Shown: positions 53,848 through 62,450 of the stretch, in pieces
How positions within the stretch are numbered: the first letter of the stretch is position 1
Layout: every line of letters starts with the position of its first letter
NCBI GenBank assembly: GCA_018136815.1
Contig: CM030931.1
Location: 4,656,148 to 4,720,147 of the forward strand
From: Isochrysis galbana
Taxonomy: Eukaryota; Haptophyta; Isochrysidales; Isochrysidaceae
Reading direction: 5' to 3'
DNA length: 64,000 bases
Program-made: the position numbers and the translations under genes
The notes under the pieces: generated by a model
The model's input: the letters and a program-made list of their open reading frames with translations, nothing else
What the model was told of the DNA's origin: nothing
The model's database searches: none

Positions 53848-55243
53848 TCATGCGGAGTCTAGAGTAAAGGGTAGCCGAAACACCCTCACCGAGTTTGCGA
53901 GCGCGGCGTCAGCAATGATAGGCTCATCGCTTGGAGTTCCCCCACGCGCTGCGTTGAGCACTTGCAGTACGTGCTCAATCTGCGCAGGCTCGTTCCGATC
54001 CTTGACACGGCAGCCCTGCTGCCATTTCTCCTTCTTCACCTCTTCCCACTTGGACTTGCGCATGTGTTTGGCCCCAACATGGGAGGGCTTGATGCCGCAC
54101 CATGGTGCATCCGTCTCAAGGTGAAGCCGGTCCAAGGGCACCTTGGCAGCAACCTCAAAACCCTGTTGCGTACGCAGACTGCAACCGTTCAAGCCAATGT
54201 CGATGCCCAATTTGAGCAGTGTCTCCAGCGTTGCTTCGTCACCATCAAACGAATGAATCACCGCTCCTTCAGCCAGGGCTTCAGGATAACATCGACAAGC
54301 CGATTCCATGTCGCTTGAGGCATCTCGCGAATGCAGGAAGAGAGGCAAGTGCACCTCGGCCGCGAGTTTTAGCTGAGCGTCAAAGGCGAACCGTTGTACC
54401 GCAGCTGGGCTGAAGAAGAGACGCGCGTAGTCGAGCCCGCACTCCCCTACAGCGACCACTGTGCCATCGCTGACTCCATCCCGAATTGCCTCGCGCAGCG
54501 CTTGCACATGACTCGCAGCAGCGGCCACGACTTCGGCTGTACCCAGCAGGTGCTCCTGCGCCGCTGTCAGAGCAGTGATCGCGGCCTGCATCTTATCGAC
54601 AGCGTCCGCAGCTGCATCTGACTTGTCGACAGCTTCCTCAGCTGCCGAAACGTCTGCCATGAGCATCATCAACTCTGAACGTGCTGCTTTCGGCAGAAAG
54701 TTGAGGCTGCGCGTTGGATGTACGCCGACCGTCGAGTAGAGGGCGACAGGAGACGTGGCCCGCAGCTCTCGAATCATCTTGATCGCCGCGCATGCCTCCT
54801 CCAGGCTACCAGCTGTCACCAAACATCGCTCAACTCCAGCCTCAGCTGCACGGGCCAGCACGTCTTGCAGGTCATCCGGGTGGACCGTCTTCCCCCTGTG
54901 TACAAGGTGTGGGCATGCGGCGTACTGAGACGGGTTACAAGATGACTCCCATCGGCCTCCGAAATCGCGCTCCACACGAGCCACCTCAGACTTGGCGGAG
55001 TCGTGCTCCGCACCTGTAGTTTCCGCGGAACATCGGATCGAGCAGGTTGGCACCAATGTCGCAGAAGCGGATGCGCCGACTGGAGGAAGGTGGGCTTATG
55101 AAGGACGGGGTGGAGGTGCTCATCTCAGCGTCCGAGAGCACCGTGTGCGCGCGCACGGGCAGGCTTCCCGCACGGACTTGAGCGATGAGTAGCGAGAGCG
55201 CGTCGACCGATGTCAGCATCCGACGGCTCTTCAATCCCCTCAT
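53848..55243 (-). CDS. TatD-family metal-dependent DNase
   Basis: TatD enzymes are Mg-dependent 3'-5' DNases of the amidohydrolase fold, linked to DNA repair and apoptotic DNA breakdown. Exon 1 (55014-55243) holds RFCDIGANLLDPMFRGNYR, the family start. Exon 2 (53848-54895) continues GKTVHPDDLQDVLARAAEAG, then YSTVGVHPTRSLNF, AVGECGLDYARLFFSP, LPLFLHSRDASSD, HSFDGDEATLETLLKLG and LETDAPWCGIKPSH. The intron 54896-55013 (AG|GTGCGG ... CACAG) rebuilds NYRGK exactly and the total of 425 residues is in frame. Metal-binding H, E, H, H and D are all present except that HxH at the start is DIG, as in eukaryotic TATDN1. An unusual Ala-rich insert (SAAEEAVDKSDAAADAVDK) lies after the VGVHPT block. Confidence 0.88.
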
Positions 55244-55386
55244 GTCGTCCCTCTCCCAGGTGCTTGTACTCCTACTCTCACTTACTTTAGTAGGAGTATC
55301 CTCTACATATCCCTGTAAAAGCAGCCTAAACTGAAAAATAGAAATCGAGAGAAATGTGAGTTGTTCAATTGTTTACTCTCTAAAAC

Positions 55387-55770
55387 GCGTCAGAGTTTTA
55401 TTGTTGTGTTAGTATAACCTTAGTGCTGCGGGACCGTAGCCCTTCGACGGCAACGGAGCCCCTACCCCGCGATGGGGGTGTGCGCGGTTGGCGCATGGCT
55501 CGTCCGGTGTATGTGGCTAGGAATGCTAGCTAACAAGATGTCATACGACGCTATAAGTTCTAACGTGGTACCCCCGCCGAGAGGTCACCGCAATCTCCAT
55601 GACACCAGCGCGCGCGTCGACGCTCAAGGGTGCAACACATCATCGAATGGACTCGACGCATTCGATGAAAATCTTTCCTTCGAATTTGTGGCTGCCGAGC
55701 GGGCCACACGTTCCCACAACTGGTGGGACCTGGACAATATGGTCAGTCTACACAAATTCTTCAGTGGTGG
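55387..55770 (+). mobile_element. Element K, copy 3
   Basis: Head gcgtcagagttttattgttg, the three stem-loops, and MGVCAVGAWLVRCMWL. Then, in the same frame, come CNTSSNGLDAFDENLSFE, AAERATR and WWDLDNM. Its first 179 bases are identical to 57862-58040. The head faces the TatD start codon, 144 bases away, in divergent orientation. Confidence 0.8.
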
Positions 55771-56340
55771 CCGATACCAGATCCGCAAGCATTCACCAGT
55801 TCAAGGGTGGGAAGGACACTTTACCACATCGAATCACTCCAAGCACCCCTCAGCTCTTACTTCTACGGCTGTGGGGGTCGTGCGGCGAAGGCAACGGCCG
55901 TCCGCTCTGCACCACGGCGCCGGGCAGGACGATCCTCGTCGAATCCCCCCGGACGCCATCACGCGGAAAGGTCATCCCGGGCCGGCATGGTCTCCACAAC
56001 TCGCTCAACACGAGCAGGAAGACTGCCATTGCTATGGGGAAGATTCGATCTCGACGGTTCAAGATACGATCTCCCCCTCGCATAACTGCCCGTCTTCCCC
56101 GCTTGTATCGTGGCAGAAAACTGCCCGCCTGTCTTCTCTGTCCCACGCCGCGGGCGATTTCCAGGAATCGCAGATCGTCCCCCGCGCGGGGAAAACGCCG
56201 CGGGGCGCCGTCAGGAAGCTGCAGTTTCCCCCCGGCGCGGGGAGACCGCCAAGAGGCCCGAAGTCGCGTTCCGTCAAAAGAGGACCAGGTGGTTTTTCAA
56301 CATATCTGTTTTCTTTTTTAGTTATTAACAACAGTGGTAC
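55771..56340 (+). mobile_element. Continuation of element K or adjoining transposon debris
   Basis: The frame from K stays open to about 56350 (293 residues from 55472), but its composition is irregular and no domain is recognised. The region ends with the dispersed motif gtcgcgttccgtcaaaagag at 56263. Confidence 0.35.
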
Positions 56341-56790
56341 AAAACAAAGCTAATCGCCGTATACGAGATGTACATAGAAACTTTTTCCTCTAATGCCCAC
56401 ATTAACGTAAAGTCGCCGTATACGAGATGTTTCGTTTACGCAGCACATGTGATTACTTGCAATCATTGTGCACGCCGTGCGTATGCGCATCGACTTCCCC
56501 CCTCGCGAGGGCGCCGTGCGTGCGCATAGAAACTTTTTTCCCTAAGGCCCACATTAACGTAAAGTAGCCATATACGAGATGTTTCGTTTGCGCAGCACGT
56601 GTGATTGCTTGCAATCATTGTGCACGCCGTGCGTATGCACATCGGCTCCCCCCCCCCGCGGGGCGCCGTGCGTGCGCATAGCAACTTCCAGGAAGGTGCA
56701 CGCCGTGCGTTCACTCTTTCCGCGGGGGGACTCTGGACGCAGAGGCGGTCGGGAACCGCGGGGGCACCCCTGGGACCGGGGAAAATATTA
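56340..56790 (+). repeat. Palindromic satellite array
   Basis: Units of about 150 bases with gaaacttttttccctaaggc, cacattaacgtaaagtagcc, atacgagatgtttcgttt, gcaatcattgtgcacgccgt and the palindrome around ccccgcgggg. Two full units and one partial; the last module (ctctttccgcggggggactc) matches 17910. Confidence 0.75.
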
Positions 56791-56805
56791 CCGTAAAAAA
56801 AAAAC

Positions 56806-57850
56806 TTCTGAAGATTCAGGGCTACACACCTACTAGTTATGGGATTTCCCTTCGCTATCTACACCGCCCTTATCATCCCTCCCTCCACCTCTTCCCCTGC
56901 CCCCCTTCTTTCCTTTTTCTTCGGTTTCCGGGGTCCGGCCTCGGTGCGCTACCTGAGGCCTGGTTTAGAGTGTGGGGTCCGGGCAGGCCTTCTGGAATTG
57001 TCTTTGTTGTCGAATGTGTCCGTCTGGTCGCTTTTTGTTTGTTTGGTTTATATCCCGGTTCCATTGTCTCTACCAGCGGCTTAGGTAGGTGTATCGATGT
57101 TTCAATTTCCTTTGTTCCCTTGGTCCATGGTCCCCTCGACAGCGTGTGCGATCCCCAGCTTGGAGGCTAGTTCCACTAGCTCCGCGCTGGGCTTAAGACC
57201 GCCTTTGTCGTTCCTGTTGAAAACGGGTCTCAGGTCATTCATGTCTATCCTTTTTTTAGGCTGTCTTCCCATGCCCGCTTGGGCGGTTCTCGCCGAGTCG
57301 GTTTCTTGTGCGAAGAGGAGTGCTTTACTTAGTATGGTGTATCTCTCTATTATTCTTATTAGTATGGATTCTTCCGAGTATTTGATGCCGTCGTAATGTA
57401 TCCTATAGAAGTCCGTGAGTATATATCTCCACGCTAATAGGTATAGTACGTATATCGCTTTTGGGGCGTCTCCTTTTGGGTATATGAATAGGTTGTCTAC
57501 AATTGTTTCTTCCCTGCTCCTTTCTAATCCTGGTGTGAACCGTGCAATTTTATTCAGTTCGCCTAGGATGTTAGTTATCCCGGGGCATTCGCCTAGGTGT
57601 ATCGAGGATTCATCCGTTTCCCCACAAATGCGGCACGTGCTGGTTCTGTCTGGAAAGCGGTTGTACGTGCCCACTCGCCTGTGTGTGATATGTTTGAAGT
57701 GTAGGTGCATGTCCCTCGCCGTTACCATTGGCGTGGTGTATAGTCGCGCCAGGTGCGCCCATGTGTCCCCTGGTATTTGGAGTTTTTCCTCCCATTTGGC
57801 CGGCCCCGTGAGGCGTTTGCGTTTGCGGGAGAATCAGGGTTTCGCCTTTG
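56806..57850 (-). mobile_element. LINE, 5'-truncated, C-terminal ORF and 3' tail
   Basis: The minus-strand ORF (57102-57728, open in frame to about 57845) reads AKWEEKLQIPGDTWAHLARL, then MHLHFKHITHRRVGTYNRF, CRICGETDESSIHLGECP (zinc-knuckle-like zf-RVT), YLLAWRYILTDFYRIHYD and AQAGMGRQPKKRIDMNDL. No internal stops were seen, so it is the youngest copy here. The 56806-57101 tail contains the purine-rich tract and ends gtgtagccctgaatcttcag. Confidence 0.8.
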
Positions 57851-57861
57851 GCGATGGGGGA

Positions 57862-58040
57862 GCGTCAGAGTTTTATTGTTGTGTTAGTATAACCTTAGTG
57901 CTGCGGGACCGTAGCCCTTCGACGGCAACGGAGCCCCTACCCCGCGATGGGGGTGTGCGCGGTTGGCGCATGGCTCGTCCGGTGTATGTGGCTAGGAATG
58001 CTAGCTAACAAGATGTCATACGACGCTATAAGTTCTAACG
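57862..58040 (+). mobile_element. Element K, copy 4, first 179 bases only
   Basis: Identical to 55387-55565 and cut at ttctaacg. The MGVCAVGAWL frame runs on in frame, with no stop, into the SET-domain ORF downstream. Confidence 0.8.
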
Positions 58041-58135
58041 AAACGAGAGAGAGCTGCACGGGGAAACCTGAGTGGAGAGTGAGATTTTCCTCGTGTCGGC
58101 GGACCGACAGCACGAGCGAGGTGGCGACGAGAGTT

Positions 58136-58807
58136 ATGCTGCTCGGCGCTCTCGCCGCGAGTTCATGCTCGCTGCTTGCCTTTGACGCGCTGGCAGTGTC
58201 GCTCCGTGAACTTCATGTCGCCCGCATGAACATCTTCGCCGAGCGGGACGGCGTTCGCATTGGGCCATCTCCGGGCAAAGGGTTTGGAGTGTTTGCAACA
58301 CGCAGACTACCAGCAGAGGCGACCGTGGGTGACTACGTGGGAGAGCAACTTACGCAGCGCGAGGTGGACGCGCGCTACTCGCAGACGTGCGAACTGGACG
58401 ACTCAGACCGTGAGTGGTTGGAATCGCGCAGACGTCGCGGCGTCAGTTGTACAGGAAATTGTGTGTAGCGCATATGCCATGCAACCTCCACATCTTCCAT
58501 GCAGTGCATGCAACTTGTGGCAGTCCGAATCCCTGCTCCTTCTGACCTCCAAACGCCCCGTCCTGGTTCGACAGATCTTTTCAAGGTATCGGGTAATTGC
58601 TTCATCGACTCAGAAGACCCCGCAGTGGCCACATGGACGCGCTACCTGAACCATGGCACACCCAACCTGAGGGTAAAAAGCTTGGAGAGGGGGTATGATG
58701 GCAGTCCGCGTGTGTGGTTTGTCGCTACACGCGACATCGATCCGGGCGACGAATTGCTATGGGATTATGGCGAAGACTACTGGTTCGAAGACGACACGAT
58801 AGCATAG
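58136..58807 (+). CDS. SET-domain protein (putative lysine methyltransferase)
   Basis: Exons 58136-58409 and 58524-58807 give 185 residues; the intron is GTGAGT ... GTGGCAG, with an alternative acceptor at 58574. Motifs: GKGFGVFATRRLPAEATVGD and YVGEQLT (SET-N), GNCFIDSEDP with WTRYLNHGTPNLRVKS (SET-C), then FVATRDIDPGDELLWDYG and EDYW. The usual NHSC block is NHGTP here, so one cofactor-pocket residue differs. The N terminus (MLLGALAASSCSLLAFDALA) looks like a signal or anchor sequence, unusual for a histone methyltransferase and pointing to an organelle or membrane role. The frame extends further upstream through K copy 4 to 57947. I chose 58136 because it is the first ATG outside the repeat. 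Confidence 0.7.
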
Positions 58808-59344
58808 TCATGGAGGCGATTGGCCCCGATTATTTAATCACGCCTCATCTTAGCCTGCTATTGCTATTTCTCCTATTTTTTGCCCACTCTTGAATTCAGC
58901 CGTCAGCCGTGCTACCAGCTGAGTGCGACGTAGTCCATGGACAACGCAAGAAGCCGGCCTGGCGTCGGCAATTCGGAGTAAGCGGATCTCACATTTGTCA
59001 GGCCCCGAATTCGTACTGGCATTGGATAGCTTGGTGGAGGTTTGAGGTTGGCGCGTGCGCAGAGTGTATTTAATGATTGATTATTAGTATTGGATGGCCT
59101 TGGACGTAATTACTACTCTCAAGCACGCGTTCTACACCCCTACGTCCCTGGCGTGACTCAACCTACTTTTATAAGTGGGGGTCAATGGGGGCCTCGCGAG
59201 GTCGTTTGCCTTCATTTGGTACGCCTCGTTTCCAAATACGCGATGCGCCGCTCCCGGCACAAAAAAAATCTTCTAGTATTTGAGCAAAGGCACCCACCTC
59301 ACAGTGCTCAACCATGTCTATAAATGGAATGTCGCCTGATGATA
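58808..59344. other. Downstream of the SET gene, no gene seen
   Basis: No supported ORF or repeat. Confidence 0.35.
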
Positions 59345-59492
59345 TGTCGATTCGGAATTAACTCCCCACCTCCAAGAATTGTTAGAAGGTGTCGATTCGG
59401 ATTCAGCTTCCCAAGTAAAGATTGAAAACAAAAGGCCGCTTATCGATTCGGGTTCAGCTCCCGTAAAGATTGAAACCACAAGGCCCAGTAAC
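59345..59492 (+). repeat. Diverged tandem repeat, about 60 bp, 2.5 units
   Basis: Each unit holds tcgattcggrttcagct, then aagtaaagattgaaaac and aaaggcc. The first unit is the most diverged. Confidence 0.65.
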
Positions 59493-60032
59493 ATCAAATA
59501 CAAAAAAGCTCGGCCCTAGGACACCGGGTCGAGCTCACCATGAGGGCGCTCCTGCCGAGCGAGTCCACCGCGGCAGGGGGCGTACATCTCATGCGAGCGT
59601 CTCCACGGGGTGCTCCTCAAGCAGCGCCATCACGCGCGATTGGTCTCCCCGCTGGCAGGCACCCAATCGGTCCTCGGCCGGAGACGACGCACGAGGGAGA
59701 CGCCGCCCGGGGGGGACATTCGCCCATAATTTCTTTATCAATGATAATGGAAGTGCGAGTAGCCATGCCACCAAAGGTAAAAATGAAACCCCCGTCCTCA
59801 GCATCATATCTTGAACTGCAAGCCAATTTGACCTCAAAAAACCAGCATCAGCATCAGTTACCAATAAAGAATTCGAGAACCGAGTGGCACGCTCTGAGCA
59901 GCTAGCCCGGAAAGTCATCCACTCCGCCAAAACGTGCCCCCCTCGATGAAAAGAAAACGCGCGCACTTCCAGCTGCCTCCTCGTCACGCATGACGTGGCC
60001 GCCGCGCAGCCGCCAGGGTCGACGAAGGATGC
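59493..60032. other. Unassigned region 5' of hAT remnant
   Basis: No supported gene. It may be decayed interior of the hAT element. Confidence 0.3.
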
Positions 60033-60365
60033 ATGGTCGCCGGCGGCCACATCCAGAACGTTGCGTTCATGTTAGAGCGTGAGCTGCCACGATATGCCGC
60101 TGCTGCGAAGGATTTCACAGTCGATCCGGTCGATGTACATGACTTTACAACAAAGGTGTTGCATTGGTGGGCATGTAATTGCACAAAGATCCCGACATGG
60201 GCACTTGCCGCCCGCATTGCCTTTTCATTGACTCCCAATTCGGCCGGATGTGAGCGTGTATTCTCTCTTGTGAAGTGTATGTTTGGTTCTTTGCAGACCT
60301 CCGCTCTCGCCAATCAAATTCAAGCCGGACTCATGTTGCGGTACAATGATCGTGATGTGTGCTAA
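60033..60365 (+). pseudogene. hAT transposase C-terminal dimerisation fragment
   Basis: Reads DFTTKVLHWWACNCTKIPTW, then ALAARIAFSLTPNSAGCERV, FSLVKCMFGSLQ and LANQIQAGLMLRYN. The order WW, P, L-AR, P-S-ERVFS is the hAT dimerisation domain. Only about 110 residues are left, so it is a remnant. It might come from the autonomous relative of the MITE at 38221. Confidence 0.7.
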
Positions 60366-60536
60366 GTGCTATGAAGCCAGACAGCCAAACTAGAGCTATC
60401 TATGAGTCTCTCCTTTTGTTATTTTTATTTGCATTCTCTCTACATCAAATAACGGCTTAAATCGTCGATGATGACGCGATGACGCGGCATCGGCGGCGGC
60501 AGCACGCGGTGCGGCGATCGCGGCGCAATGAACAAT

Positions 60537-60658
60537 GAACGAGCAACTCCGAGCAACTTCGAGCAACTCTGCGAGCAACTTTGCCCCTTTTGGGGCCTAT
60601 TTCAAGCAACTTTTGCGAGCAACTTTGGGGGTCTGAGCGAGCAACTCTTGTCAGGCCC
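60537..60658 (+). repeat. Degenerate minisatellite of cgagcaact
   Basis: At least seven copies of gagcaact-type units with variable spacing. It stops exactly where LINE coding sequence begins. Confidence 0.8.
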
Positions 60659-60659
60659 T

Positions 60660-60940
60660 AGAACTCGTGTATACGAATACGCCATACAAAACGGGAAACG
60701 TCGCGCTAGACGCAATTACGGTCGCGGACATAACGAAAGCCACGCTCAAGGCGTCCCGGAAAAACGACCCGCAAGCGGCAAAACTCGCATGAGAAAAAAG
60801 GCTACACATCACGAAGGACAAGTGCTGGAAACACGTAGCCAGGCTATACACACTACCACTACTAAAGCACACTGACAAACACATGCACTTCAAACATATT
60901 ACACATAGGAGGATAGGCACCAAAAACAGATTCAGTGAGA
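60660..60940 (+). mobile_element. LINE internal fragment
   Basis: The frame reads CWKHVARLYTLPLLKHTD and MHFKHITHRRIGTKNRF, matching the LINE at 57690-57850. An in-frame stop lies near 60790. It joins DNA of the LKEP repeat at 60940, so both ends are truncated. Confidence 0.65.
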
Positions 60941-60948
60941 GCCCAACG

Positions 60949-61453
60949 GGGCTGAAGTCGGGCGTGCAAAGGGCCACCTCTGCTGCCCCGGCAGCATCCG
61001 GGCCGTTCGTCGCTGCAGCACTCTCGCAAGCTGCACCACTCCCGCAACACTGGGAATGCGTGACGCTAAGCCTTCGCCTTCTGAAGGAGCCCAGCCGGAG
61101 AGCGCCTGACTCACCATTGGTTGCCAAATCTGCGACACCACTGACTTCGGGCGCTCGACTGGCGACCTCTACGGCCTCAGCAGCATCCTCGCAGTTTGCC
61201 GCTGCAGCACTCCAGCAACCCCGGGAGTGCGCAACGCTACCCCTTCGCCGTCTGAAGGAGCCTAGGCCCGAGACATGACCATTAATGCAAGCCGGGGCGC
61301 TCAGATGACCCGCCCGCCCGCCCCCGGGCTCTGCCGGGGTCTCTGCAGGGCCTGCTGGGACATCTTCACCTGCGTCTTCACCTGCGTCGGCGTGCGGCAT
61401 CGGCCAGCGGCTCAGTGCAGCCGCCGATATTCCCAGTTGTAATTATTTTTTAT
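60949..61453 (+). repeat. LKEP protein-coding-like repeat, tandem units
   Basis: Two units, about 60949-61090 and 61150-61262, read TSAAPAASGPFVAAALSQ ... LSLRLLKEP and TSTASAASSQFAAAALQQ ... LPLRRLKEP. The second unit with its 190-base 3' extension matches 30571-30872. The right end tcccagttgtaattattttt resembles the right end of that element. Confidence 0.65.
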
Positions 61454-62450
61454 TCTGTCCCGCCAGCGGCCAACAAATTTTTGTCGACCGGCGAGCAACG
61501 TCGAGCGCCATGGCGTCCTGGTGCTCCAGCTCCTTGTCAGTCGCGAGCCCGGGCGAATCCTGCGGGGCGAGGGTCGGACGTCGGGACAGTCAAGGAGCAT
61601 CCTGTGACGGCCGAATCGGCCGTGTGCGAGCTGTGTGTGGTGCGCGCATGTGCATGCGCGGACGTCATCGCGTCATCGCTGGGGCACCAGGGCTTGAAAT
61701 TTGTTTTATAGGCAATATGGGGCGTCGGACCCCTAATTTGATAAGTGTGTAGGTACCTTTTAGGGTAAAGAAACACATCTCTCAGTGGGAGCGACGTCCA
61801 GTTCGGCTCGTGTGAGCCGCCAGACAGAGCGTGTGCAAAGGGGGGGGGGGTACGACGGGACTTCGCACCGTCTTTTCGGACGAGGATTCTGAAAAGGCGG
61901 GGAGACCCTCCGACCCGCTTTCGCCGGGGCTTTCCGCTCACTGTCAAAAATGTCAGCCCCCCCAATGTTACTACTTAAAAAGCCCTGTTTGACCCAATTT
62001 GACCGCCCTATCCCTATCACCTATCATCGCTCATTGCTCATTGCGGTATGTCTAGTGACTAGTGACAGTATTCTACTATAGTACGATAGATGAGGGCTAG
62101 TAGCTAGTAGCAAGTGCGTGACGAGGTGTATCATGAGTCTAGTGACGGCGAAAGTACGAGACGCCATCTTGGATGTCATCATGGAGGAGTGACAGTACTC
62201 TACTATAACTCCTTCATACAGTTAGACAGTCAGGGGAACGGCGGACGGGTGGGCGGGCGGGCGGGGGGAGCGGGGTGCGGGGTGGGATGCGCTGAAGATG
62301 TGCTGTGAGCGCGCGCGGGAAGGGGGGGGGGTTGGGAGCGGGCGGGGGGGGGGAGGGAGGGAGGGGGACGCACGCGCGGGGAGGTGCCGCAAGAGGGGGA
62401 AACGAGCCAGGGGCGAGGGCTGCTGTAGAGCCGTCCAGTTGGGCGTGCCA
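61454..62450. other. Spacer with terminal-type motif, no gene seen
   Basis: Holds ctgtttgacccaatttgacc then gcccta at 61985-62010, a partly duplicated version of the end motif. The 62230-62380 stretch is G-rich. No gene supported before 62451. Confidence 0.4.

Noticed and set aside
55472-56353. 293-codon ORF downstream of the K head
   Set aside because: Not listed as a gene: only the first 100 residues are conserved in other K copies and the rest has no recognisable domain. Kept as part of element K.
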